Assembly (NCBI RefSeq): GCF_007991615.1
Contig: NZ_BJYR01000013.1
Span: forward strand, 205,594-269,593
Reading direction: 5' to 3'
DNA: 64,000 nt
From: Novosphingobium sediminis
GTDB taxonomy: Bacteria; Pseudomonadota; Alphaproteobacteria; Sphingomonadales; Sphingomonadaceae
The notes under the pieces were generated by a model. It ran no database searches. It had not been told where the DNA came from and saw only the letters and a list, made by a program, of their open reading frames with translations. Position 1 is the first letter of the stretch; each line of letters begins with the position of its first letter. Below are positions 27,116 through 34,726 of this stretch, piece by piece. The translations under genes and the position numbers were made by a program.

Positions 27116-27631
27116 TCAGTTCGCAGCGCGCAGAGGTGCCGGAGCGTTGCCCTTTTCGGCTTCGATCGCCGACCACTCGCGCCACGTCAGCTCCGCGCCT
27201 TCCAGCACCCGGTCGTCATGCGCGCGGATGGTGATGGGCAGGATCGGCAGCCCGTCGCGGGAATCGCACAGCACCGGATTGGCGGGGACGTTCATTTCCC
27301 ACTTTTCGCCCCACTGGCGAAGCGCCAGCATGGCGGGAAGCAGGTCCATCCCCTTCGGCGTCAGCCGGTATTCGATGCGGCGACGATCATCGGCGCAATG
27401 CTCGCGTTTCAGGATGCCCGCCTCGACCAACCGGGAAAGCCGGTTTGACAGGATGTTGCGGGCGATGCCAAGGGCGTCGAGGAACTCCTCGAAGTGGCCT
27501 ACGCCATTGAAGGCGGCCCTGAGGATCATGAAAGACCATCGCTCCCCCATCGCTTCCAAAGCGCAGGGGAGGCCGCAAGCGGCGAGATCGGCGAGGGATT
27601 CGCGAAGTTTTCCCATGACGCTTTGTGACAT
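27116..27631 (-). CDS. HxlR-family transcriptional regulator
   Basis: A 171-residue winged-helix regulator. The HxlR core is obvious: CGLPCALEAMGERWSFMILR (about 18-37), GVGHFEEFLDALGIARNILS, RLSRLVEAGILKRE and the wing RIEYRLTPKG. The conserved Cys before the first helix is redox- or electrophile-sensitive in several HxlR relatives. The C-terminal 65 residues (LCDSRDGLPILPITIRAHDD) extend beyond the basic domain. A 22-bp palindrome 25 nt upstream of the start is a likely autoregulatory operator. It is divergent from a small secreted protein gene. Confidence 0.9.
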   Translation of the reverse strand: MSQSVMGKLRESLADLAACGLPCALEAMGERWSFMILRAAFNGVGHFEEFLDALGIARNILSNRLSRLVEAGILKREHCADDRRRIEYRLTPKGMDLLPAMLALRQWGEKWEMNVPANPVLCDSRDGLPILPITIRAHDDRVLEGAELTWREWSAIEAEKGNAPAPLRAAN

Positions 27632-27655
27632 ACCTCATTCTGCAGGGCAATGTAA

Positions 27656-27677
27656 GTTTCTAGTTGCAACTCGAAAC
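27656..27677. promoter_or_regulatory. probable HxlR operator
   Basis: GTTTC-T-AGTTGCAACT-C-GAAAC is a perfect inverted repeat apart from the two single spacer bases. It resembles the AGTTGCAAxT-type operators I recall for HxlR regulators. It lies 25 nt upstream of the HxlR start and 147 nt upstream of the divergent gene at 27824. Confidence 0.65.
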
Positions 27678-27823
27678 CTAATGAACTAGGTATCGATTCG
27701 CAACGGAAATCGCATCCTCTCCACCCGGCGGTCCGGGCCAGCGCCGAAACGGCAGCTGGCCGGACCGCCAACCCCGCAGTTTCCGGGCACATGTTGTCAG
27801 ACAAAGACTCAAGGGGAAGTATC

Positions 27824-28174
27824 ATGATCGCCATCCGCAACAGCGCAATGCGCCAGCTGGTTCCGGCCGTGCTCGCGCTCGTCGGCACTGCAGCAACTTT
27901 CGCGGCCACTGCCGCGCCGGTCCGCGCAGCCGATGCCAATTCCTATTACTCGGTCACGCTCGCCGCGCCGGTCGCGAAGCCCGCCAAGCTGCTGCTCGGC
28001 GAAGTCCTCTGGAACTGCGCGGGTGATACCTGCTCGGCCGGCCAGGACACCGCCCGCCCGGTCGTCGTGTGCACCAAGCTCGCCGCCAAGGTCGGCACCA
28101 TCAACAAGTTCGTCACCCCCAAGGGCGAGCTGGCGGCCGAAGAAATGGCCCGCTGCAACACGCCCAAGGCCTGA
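27824..28174 (+). CDS. small secreted protein, CC_3515-like
   Basis: A 116-residue exported protein. The signal peptide runs to about residue 35 (...AATFAATAAPVRAA). The mature part, SYYSVTLAAPVAKPAKLLLG, then VLWNCAGDTCSAGQD, ARPVVVCTKLAAKVG and EEMARCNTPKA, has four cysteines and matches the pattern of the alphaproteobacterial CC_3515 family as I remember it; the function is unknown. AAGGGGAAGT lies just before the ATG at 27824. Because it is divergent from HxlR with an operator in between, it may be a target of that regulator. It is followed by a terminator at 28242. Confidence 0.7.
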   Translation: MIAIRNSAMRQLVPAVLALVGTAATFAATAAPVRAADANSYYSVTLAAPVAKPAKLLLGEVLWNCAGDTCSAGQDTARPVVVCTKLAAKVGTINKFVTPKGELAAEEMARCNTPKA

Positions 28175-28241
28175 ACCAACCAGATACCACGTCTCTTCAG
28201 CGCGCGCATTCCGCCCACACCCTGAATGCGCGCCCCTGACA

Positions 28242-28285
28242 CGGCTGCGACGCAGTTCCCCTGGACTGCCCGCAGCCGTTTTTTT
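28242..28285 (+). terminator. intrinsic terminator with a two-part stem
   Basis: The outer stem CGGCTGCG/CGCAGCCG and the inner stem GCAGT/ACTGC enclose the loop TCCCCTGG, followed by TTTTTTT. It ends the secreted-protein gene at 27824. Confidence 0.85.
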
Positions 28286-28313
28286 GTGCGAGACGCCGTG
28301 CTGGGCCGCGCCT

Positions 28314-29015
28314 ATGCTGCTGCCGATGCTGCGTTTCCTTGTCCCCGCCGCGCTGATCCTTGCGCTGGTCACTTCGCCAGTGACGGCAGCCCCGGAGGCT
28401 CCCGTTGTTCCCGATGCCGCGCTACGTGGCGACCTGCACTGTGCGGCCGTCTTTGCCATTGCCGCCTCGGAACAGTCGCGCGGGAGTGCGGCCGCACTCG
28501 CGCTTCCGCCGCTGGCCGTGCGAGGCAAGCGCTTCTTTGCCGATGTCGGCACGCGCGCGGTCGAGCAGGGCGGGATGACGCAGGCCGCCGTGCGCGATCT
28601 ACTCGTGGCCGAAGTGACCGCAATGCAGCGCCGCGCTGCCGCGGACCCGGACAAGGAGCTCGCCGCGCAAGTGAAGCCCTGTCTTGCCCGGCTGGATGCC
28701 GCGGTGCCGCCGCTGCAAACGCCGAATCTTGCGCAGTGCGCCGCGATCCTCACGCTGGCGTGGGAGGAAGAGCGCACGAAGGGGCCGGAAAGCGCCGCTG
28801 CGCGCGATCTCCAGACACTTGCGCAAGTGCTTGCCTCGCGCGCCCGCGATGCCCAGATCGCCGCGGGCAAGAGCGGTGACGGGGCAGACGCGGCGGTCGA
28901 GGAAGCGCGCGATGCTATGCGCAAGGAAGCGGCCAACCGCCCCGGCGGGGTCGACAACTACGACATCGCCCATTGCTATGATCTCGCCGCGCCGGATGCG
29001 AAAACGCACTACTAA
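28314..29015 (+). CDS. hypothetical exported protein with four cysteines
   Basis: A 233-residue protein with a signal peptide (MLLPMLRFLVPAALILALVT, then SPVTAA before PEAP). The mature part is mostly helical and alanine rich with four cysteines in similar contexts: LHCAAVF, KPCLARL, AQCAAILTLAW and AHCYDL. The two repeats of the form (H/Q)CAAxx suggest an internal duplication of a helical unit with two disulfides. The start could be ATG 28314 or 28326; neither has a good ribosome-binding site. I know no family. It lies upstream of the SPFH gene on the same strand. Confidence 0.6.
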   Translation: MLLPMLRFLVPAALILALVTSPVTAAPEAPVVPDAALRGDLHCAAVFAIAASEQSRGSAAALALPPLAVRGKRFFADVGTRAVEQGGMTQAAVRDLLVAEVTAMQRRAAADPDKELAAQVKPCLARLDAAVPPLQTPNLAQCAAILTLAWEEERTKGPESAAARDLQTLAQVLASRARDAQIAAGKSGDGADAAVEEARDAMRKEAANRPGGVDNYDIAHCYDLAAPDAKTHY

Positions 29016-29070
29016 AGCGCGGCGATTGCGGTAGGTTGGGCAGGCAATAACAGACAGCGGGGGACTGGGC

Positions 29071-30051
29071 GTGGAAGCGGTGCTGATCCTGATCGTGGGG
29101 CTCGCGGTCGTCTATCTGGCAACGGGCATCCGCGTGGTGCGGCAAGGCCACGTTTACACGATCGAGCGGCTGGGGCGGTTTGCACTCGCCGCGCAGCCGG
29201 GGCTTCATTTTATCGTGCCGTTCATCGACCGGGTCGGGCACAAGGTGAACATGATGGAGCAGGTGCTCGATATTCCGGGGCAGGAAATCATCACGCGCGA
29301 CAACGCGATGGTTGGCGTCGATGCGATCGTGTTCTTCCAGGTGCTTGATGCGGGCAAGGCGGCGTATGAAGTGTCCAGCCTCTATGTCGCGATCATGCAG
29401 CTGACGACGACGAACTTGCGCACTGTGATGGGTTCGATGGACCTCGACGAGACGCTATCGAAGCGTGACGAGATCAACGCGCGGCTGCTGTCTGTGGTCG
29501 ATCACGCGACTTCGCCGTGGGGCGTCAAGATCACCCGCGTCGAGATCAAGGACATCCGCCCGCCAGCCGATATCTCCAATGCCATGGCCCGCCAGATGAA
29601 GGCCGAGCGCGAGAAGCGGGCGCAGATCCTCGAGGCGGAGGGCTCGCGTGCCTCCGAGATCCTGCGCGCCGAGGGCGAGAAGCAGGCGCAGATTCTGGAG
29701 GCCGAAGGGCGCCGCGAAGCCGCCTTCCGCGATGCAGAGGCGCGTGAACGCGCGGCGGAAGCCGAAGCGCGGGCGACCATGGTCGTCTCGGAGGCCATCG
29801 CCGCATCGGGCACGCAGGCGCTCAACTACTTCGTCGCGCAGAAATACGTCGAGGCGGTGAAGGAGTTCGCCACTTCGCCCAATGCGAAGACGATCCTGTT
29901 CCCGATCGAGGCGACCCAACTCGTCGGCGCGCTTGGCGGGATCGGCGATCTGATCAGCGATGCGGTCGGCAAGCCGGGCGGTCCGCCGACCTCGCCGGCC
30001 AGTCCCCGCGTGCCGCGCGTGGTGCCTCCTCCCCCTCCGGTGCAGGGCTGA
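29071..30051 (+). CDS. SPFH/band-7 (stomatin-like, QmcA) membrane protein
   Basis: A 326-residue prohibitin-homology protein, GTG start with GGGGGAC upstream. An N-terminal membrane anchor (VLILIVGLAVVYLATGI) is followed by the SPFH domain (VRQGHVYTIERLGRF, VNMMEQVLDIPGQEIITRDN, SLYVAIMQLTTTNLRTVMGS). A long coiled coil spans about 165-245 with repeated ILEAEG units (REKRAQILEAEGSRAS, EKQAQILEAEGRRE). The C-terminus is proline rich. Such proteins build membrane microdomain scaffolds. The NfeD gene follows after 4 nt, the classical pair. Confidence 0.92.
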   Translation: MEAVLILIVGLAVVYLATGIRVVRQGHVYTIERLGRFALAAQPGLHFIVPFIDRVGHKVNMMEQVLDIPGQEIITRDNAMVGVDAIVFFQVLDAGKAAYEVSSLYVAIMQLTTTNLRTVMGSMDLDETLSKRDEINARLLSVVDHATSPWGVKITRVEIKDIRPPADISNAMARQMKAEREKRAQILEAEGSRASEILRAEGEKQAQILEAEGRREAAFRDAEARERAAEAEARATMVVSEAIAASGTQALNYFVAQKYVEAVKEFATSPNAKTILFPIEATQLVGALGGIGDLISDAVGKPGGPPTSPASPRVPRVVPPPPPVQG

Positions 30052-30055
30052 GGCC

Positions 30056-30505
30056 ATGGCGGTGGTGACGCAGCTTTTCGGCCTGCATTGGGGCTGGATG
30101 GCGCTCGGTGTGGCACTCGCCATCGCCGAGATCGTTGCGCCGGGTTATTTCCTGATCTGGCTGGCGGCGGCAGCGCTGCTGACCGGTCTGGTCGCGGCGA
30201 CGATGCCGGTGGGGCTCGAGGCCGAGATCGTCCTGTTCGTCGTGCTGTGCGCGCTGGCGCTGGCAGCGGGGCGGCGCTGGGTGCTGCGCCATCCCGTGCA
30301 CAGCGCCGATCCCATGCTCAATGATCGCGGCGGGCAGATCGTCGGCCAGAGCGTCGTCGTCACCCATGTGATCGAAGGAGGCGGTGGCCGCGTGCGCCAC
30401 GGCGATACCGAATGGCTGGCGCGCGGGCCCGATGCGCAGCCCGGCACGCGGATGCGGGTAACGGGCGCCGATGGAACCGTGCTGCTCGTCGAACATCTGC
30501 ACTGA
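30056..30505 (+). CDS. NfeD-family membrane protein
   Basis: A 149-residue short NfeD without the ClpP-like protease domain. Transmembrane helices span about 13-30 and 34-75 ([20 protein letters not shown], then [15 protein letters not shown] and [16 protein letters not shown] segments). The C-terminal OB-fold contains [34 protein letters not shown] and [16 protein letters not shown]. It interacts with the SPFH protein encoded just upstream. Confidence 0.9.
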   Translation: MAVVTQLFGLHWGWMALGVALAIAEIVAPGYFLIWLAAAALLTGLVAATMPVGLEAEIVLFVVLCALALAAGRRWVLRHPVHSADPMLNDRGGQIVGQSVVVTHVIEGGGGRVRHGDTEWLARGPDAQPGTRMRVTGADGTVLLVEHLH

Positions 30506-30581
30506 GGTCCGCTTGCAGGGCGCATGGGGCTATCCCATATTCGCAGCCGCGGCCGAAACCGATCCAGAGGAATTCCGACCC

Positions 30582-30980
30582 ATGCCCGACAAGATGAACA
30601 TGACCGATGCCGAATGGCGTGCGCGGCTTTCGCCCGAGCAGTACCAGGTCCTGCGGCAGGGTGGCACCGAGCGGGCCTTCACTGGCAAGTACGAGAAGAA
30701 CAAGCTGACCGGGCAGTACCACTGCGCCGGCTGCGGTGCGCCACTGTTCGAAAGCGGCACCAAGTATGACAGCGGCTCTGGCTGGCCGAGCTTTACAGCG
30801 CCGGTCGATCCGGAAGCGGTCGATGAGCACCGTGACGTGAGCCATGGCATGATTCGCACCGAAGTGCGCTGTGCGCGCTGTGACGGGCATCTCGGCCATG
30901 TCTTCCCCGATGGCCCCGGGCCGACGGGCCTGCGCTATTGCATGAACAGTGCCGCGCTCGATTTCACCCCTGAGGATTGA
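30582..30980 (+). CDS. msrB: peptide-methionine (R)-S-oxide reductase
   Basis: A 132-residue enzyme that reduces methionine-R-sulfoxide in proteins. Zinc cysteines are CAGCG and [10 protein letters not shown]. The active-site Cys is in [10 protein letters not shown] near residue 122, and [12 protein letters not shown] and [13 protein letters not shown] are diagnostic. The start at 30582 (MPDKMNMTD) has AGAGGAA about 10 nt upstream. It has no signal peptide and so is cytosolic. It is a single-gene unit after nfeD. Confidence 0.95.
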   Translation: MPDKMNMTDAEWRARLSPEQYQVLRQGGTERAFTGKYEKNKLTGQYHCAGCGAPLFESGTKYDSGSGWPSFTAPVDPEAVDEHRDVSHGMIRTEVRCARCDGHLGHVFPDGPGPTGLRYCMNSAALDFTPED

Positions 30981-31140
30981 GAAAGTCGGCCTGCGGCGTG
31001 CCGATGAAAAGTTTGTCCGGTGGCAATCGTACCGAGCGGGTTAACCCTGTGTTCCGAATCGCCTATGCATCAGGCGCCGCGAAGAGGCGCGCCCATCAGG
31101 GGAGTGACGCGCGCCGCATGAGGGAGCGTACGCAAAGCTG

Positions 31141-33273
31141 ATGGCCAGACGGGATTCCCGCCGCCGCTCCGAACGGGAGCGCTCCTCCTCGCGGCGCGAG
31201 CGTGAGCCTGAGCCCGAGGGGCGGTCGTTCGTCGGCCGCTGGACGCGGCGCATCCTTGTTTGGGGTGCAGCGCTGACCCTGCTTGGCGCGCTGGCGCTGG
31301 CGGTTGCAGTCTTCGTCACCGAACGCTCGCTGCCAAGCTACGAGCGGATGAAGACGACCCAGACCGGCCAGACCATCGTAGTCCGCGCCAGTGACGGTTC
31401 CGAAATCGTCACGCTCGGGCCGAGCTACGGGCGCTGGGTGCCCTACGAACGCATTCCGCAAACGCTCAAGGACGCGATGATCTCGGTCGAGGACCGGCGC
31501 TTCCGCGAGCACTGGGGCGTGGACCCCATCGGCATCGTCCGCTCTGTCATGGTGCGCATCCAGTCAGGGCACTGGCGGCAGGGCGGCTCGACGATCACGC
31601 AGCAGCTGGCGCGTAACATCTTCCTCAACAACAGCCGCACGTTCGATCGCAAGATCCGCGAGGCGCTGCTGGCGATGGCGATCGAGCAGAAGTTCACCAA
31701 GGATCAGGTGCTCGAGCTCTATCTCAACAAGGTCTATTTCGGCGGCGGCGCGTACGGCGTCGATTCTGCTGCGCGCAAGTTCTTCGGCCATTCGGGCGAG
31801 CAGCTGAGCCTTGCAGAGGCCGCGATCATCGCCGGCCTCGTCAAGGCGCCCTCGCACTATTCGCCCACCGCCGACGCAGCCGCAGCGGTCGACCGCGCCA
31901 AGGTCGTCGTGCAGACGATGCAGGAAGCCGGCAAGATCACCCCGGCCGAAGCCGCCGCGACAGACTTCAAGTCGATCAAGCTGGCTGACGAGCAGGGCCA
32001 GAATTCCGCGCGCTACTTCACCGACTGGGTGCTGCCGCAGCTCGATCTGCTGCTGCCGGACAACGACCAGCCGATCGAGGTCTGGACCACGCTTGACCCC
32101 GCCGCGCAGCATGCGGCGACCGAGGCGATCCAGTCCAATGTGCCCAAGGGCGCGCAAGGTGCGCTCGTCAGCCTTGACCGCGACGGGGCGGTGCTGGCGA
32201 TGATCGGTGGCACCGACTACGTGACGTCGAACTACAACCGTGCGGTCAATGCCGTGCGCCAACCCGGTTCGGCGTGGAAGCTGTTCGTCTATCTTGCGGC
32301 GCTTGAAGTCGGGTACACGCCCGACGCCAAGGTCAAGGACGAGCCGGTGACCATCGACGGCTGGAGTCCGCGCAATTCGGGCGGGACTTATGCCGGCGAA
32401 ATCGATGTGCGCAGCGCCTTTGCCTATTCGAAGAACACGGTGGCGGCGCAGCTCGGCAATGAAGTCGGCTTCGGTGCGGTGGCCAACATGGCGCGGCGCT
32501 TCGGCATCACCACGCCGATCAACACGCTCCCCTCGATGGTGCTCGGCTCCTCTGACGTGCGCGTGATCGATATGGTGCGCGCCTTTGCGGCGGTGCAGGC
32601 CAAGGGCAGCGCGGTTACGCCCTACGGCATCCGCAAGATCACCTCGACCGAGGGTGAAGTGCTCTACAGCCACCGCCCCGATCCGGCGCAGCAGCTTGTG
32701 CCCAACTTCGTCGCGGCGGGGATCACCGATCTGCTGCAGTCCGCCGTCAGCATCGGCACCGGCCGCGCCGCGCAGATCGGACGGCCTGTAGCGGGCAAGA
32801 CCGGCACGACGAGCTCGAACAAGGACGGCTGGTTCCTCGGCTTCTCGAGCGGGATCACCACCGGCGTGTGGATGGGCCGTGATGATGCGCGGCCCGTGCC
32901 CGGCCTGCAGGGCGGCACCGCGCCTGCGCGTGCCTTCGCTGCCTACATGAAGATCGCCACCGCCAAGCGGCCGCCGGAGAAGTTCGATACCGACCTCAAG
33001 ATGCCGCAGTGGCAGCTGGAGCCGGACGACGAAGTGATGCAGTCAAATCCGGACGGCTACTTCTACGCGGATCCCGATGGCAACATCGTCGAGCCGGGTG
33101 CCCAGAACCGCTTGCCCGGGGGTGATAGCGCGCTGCCAAGCGGCGAGCAGGGCGTGCCGGTGCCGGAAGGCCCACCAGCCGCAGGTGATGATTTCCTCAA
33201 CCGCGCCACCGGCAAGCAGGCCGATCCGGCACGGCCGAAGCCGAAACCAGCGGCGAGTCCCAAGCCCAACTGA
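31141..33273 (+). CDS. class A penicillin-binding protein (PBP1A family)
   Basis: A 710-residue bifunctional peptidoglycan synthase. It has a basic cytosolic tail (RRDSRRRSERERSS) and one membrane helix at about 40-60. The glycosyltransferase (GT51) has its catalytic Glu in SVEDRRFREHWGVD near residue 117 and RQGGSTITQQLARN. The transpeptidase has the nucleophilic Ser in RQPGSAWKLF (about 377), SKN in YSKNTVA and KTGTTSSNKDGW near 552. The C-terminus is proline rich and disordered. The start is ATG 31141; only a weak ribosome-binding site is visible. Confidence 0.94.
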   Translation: MARRDSRRRSERERSSSRREREPEPEGRSFVGRWTRRILVWGAALTLLGALALAVAVFVTERSLPSYERMKTTQTGQTIVVRASDGSEIVTLGPSYGRWVPYERIPQTLKDAMISVEDRRFREHWGVDPIGIVRSVMVRIQSGHWRQGGSTITQQLARNIFLNNSRTFDRKIREALLAMAIEQKFTKDQVLELYLNKVYFGGGAYGVDSAARKFFGHSGEQLSLAEAAIIAGLVKAPSHYSPTADAAAAVDRAKVVVQTMQEAGKITPAEAAATDFKSIKLADEQGQNSARYFTDWVLPQLDLLLPDNDQPIEVWTTLDPAAQHAATEAIQSNVPKGAQGALVSLDRDGAVLAMIGGTDYVTSNYNRAVNAVRQPGSAWKLFVYLAALEVGYTPDAKVKDEPVTIDGWSPRNSGGTYAGEIDVRSAFAYSKNTVAAQLGNEVGFGAVANMARRFGITTPINTLPSMVLGSSDVRVIDMVRAFAAVQAKGSAVTPYGIRKITSTEGEVLYSHRPDPAQQLVPNFVAAGITDLLQSAVSIGTGRAAQIGRPVAGKTGTTSSNKDGWFLGFSSGITTGVWMGRDDARPVPGLQGGTAPARAFAAYMKIATAKRPPEKFDTDLKMPQWQLEPDDEVMQSNPDGYFYADPDGNIVEPGAQNRLPGGDSALPSGEQGVPVPEGPPAAGDDFLNRATGKQADPARPKPKPAASPKPN

Positions 33274-33381
33274 GGCCTTTCGCTCGCACAAGGCGCGATC
33301 AGCGCGATCAGGGCCGGCTGCGGCGGATCAATTACCTCCAAGGTTATTGAAGCCCGTGCAGCCGGCTGCGACATTCGCGGC

Positions 33382-34200
33382 ATGGACATGCACACTGATG
33401 GATTCGCGCGTCTTCTGCGCGAATGGCGCCACAAGCGGCGCTGGTCGCAGCTCGACCTTGCGCTGACCTCGGGTGTCTCGCAGCGCCATATCAGCTTCCT
33501 CGAATCGACGCGTGCCAGTCCCAGCCGGGCGATGATCCTGCAACTGAGCGAGGCACTCGAGGTCCCGCTGCGCGAGCGCAACCTGTGGCTGACCGCGGCG
33601 GGCTTCGCGCCGCTCTACCGCACGCGCACGCTGGATGATCCGCAGATGGCGCAGATCATGGGCGCGGTGCGCATGATGCTGAGCGCGCATGAGCCGTTTC
33701 CGGCGCTGGCGCTTGACCGCGCATGGAATGTGCTGCTCGCCAACCGGCCCTTCGAAGCGCTGACGGCCATGCTGGGTGCCGATCTCTGGGACCGCGTGAA
33801 CGGAACCGACAGCGCGGGCGAGCGCAACCTGATGCGGCTGTTCTTCCACCCCCAGGGCATCCGTCCGCTCATCACGAACTGGGCCGCGGTCGGCCCGCTG
33901 CTGTGGCAGCGCGCGACGCGCGAGGCGCACGAACTGGGCGGGGCGGACATGCAGGCGGTACTCGATGAGCTGGCCCCGTTTCAGGAGCCTGAGGTGCTCT
34001 GGTCGGCGATGGACAGCGCGTTGCTGCCGGTGGTGCCGTTCAAGCTGGCGCTGGGCGAGCAGCGGCTGGCGCTCTTTGCGGTGATCGCCACGTTCGGGAC
34101 CGCGCAGGATGTGACAACCGACGAACTGCGGTTCGAAACGCTGTTTCCCGCCGATGCCGCGACCGAAGCGCTGTTTCGCCAACTGCCCCTGCCGCAATAG
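33382..34200 (+). CDS. XRE-family regulator with MmyB-like ligand-binding domain
   Basis: A 272-residue regulator. The N-terminal XRE helix-turn-helix is LLREWRHKRRWSQLDLALTS with SQRHISFLESTRASPSRAMI. The rest matches the MmyB-like PAS-related domain: LERNLWLTAAGFAPLY-type linker, ALALDRAWNVLLANRPFEAL, RNLMRLFFHPQGIRPLITNW and TFGTAQDVTTDELRFETLFP. Such proteins usually bind small or fatty-acyl-like ligands and control a neighbouring oxidoreductase or hydrolase gene. The likely target here is the epoxide-hydrolase-fold gene 87 nt downstream on the same strand. Confidence 0.88.
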   Translation: MDMHTDGFARLLREWRHKRRWSQLDLALTSGVSQRHISFLESTRASPSRAMILQLSEALEVPLRERNLWLTAAGFAPLYRTRTLDDPQMAQIMGAVRMMLSAHEPFPALALDRAWNVLLANRPFEALTAMLGADLWDRVNGTDSAGERNLMRLFFHPQGIRPLITNWAAVGPLLWQRATREAHELGGADMQAVLDELAPFQEPEVLWSAMDSALLPVVPFKLALGEQRLALFAVIATFGTAQDVTTDELRFETLFPADAATEALFRQLPLPQ

Positions 34201-34287
34201 CTGCCCTCCGATAACCTCCGGCGTAATTGGCAGCATGTCGCAGCCGGTTCATCCTCTCCCTCGCCAAGAAGGACAAGGAGAGAACCG

Positions 34288-34662
34288 ATGAGCCCGCTCG
34301 AAACTATAAAGGCCTTCATGAAGGCGATGGAGGCGCTCGATTACGATACCGCGCTCCAGTTTGTCGCGGATACCTGCGAATATACGAACCCGCCGCCGAT
34401 CGGCACCGTCATCGGGCCCGCCGCGGTGCGCGCGGTGCTGGAGCCGTTCTTTGCACCGGCGCTGGAGAACGACTTCGTGATCCTGCGCGAACTGGCCGCC
34501 GGACCGATCGTGATGCTCGAACGGCTGGACCGCCACCGCCTTGCGGACAAGTGGGTCGAACTGCCGGTGACCGGCGTCTACGAAGTCGAGAACGGCAAGA
34601 TCACCTACTGGCGCGACTATTTCGACGCGGCCACGATCCTTTCGCAGTGGCCGACGGGCTGA
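34288..34662 (+). CDS. limonene-1,2-epoxide hydrolase-family protein
   Basis: A 124-residue cystatin-like alpha+beta barrel. It starts ETIKAFMKAMEALDYDTALQ, a normal first helix for the family. The Asp-Arg-Asp catalytic machinery of limonene epoxide hydrolase can be aligned: Arg and Asp in VMLERLDRHRL and the last Asp in YWRDYFD, so activity on a small epoxide is plausible. NTF2-like relatives without catalysis are an alternative. It is preceded by AGGAGAGAACCG and followed by a strong terminator. Confidence 0.75.
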   Translation: MSPLETIKAFMKAMEALDYDTALQFVADTCEYTNPPPIGTVIGPAAVRAVLEPFFAPALENDFVILRELAAGPIVMLERLDRHRLADKWVELPVTGVYEVENGKITYWRDYFDAATILSQWPTG

Positions 34663-34671
34663 GCGCCAACG

Positions 34672-34710
34672 AAAAGGGGCTGGCGAACCCAGGTCCGCCA
34701 GCCCCTTTTC
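34672..34710. terminator. bidirectional intrinsic terminator
   Basis: AAAAGGGGCTGGCG and CGCCAGCCCCTTTT form a 14-bp stem around a 10-nt loop. The A and T runs allow use on both strands, for the epoxide-hydrolase-like gene and for convergent degP. Confidence 0.92.
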
Positions 34711-34726
34711 ATGTCCTGAAGACCAA

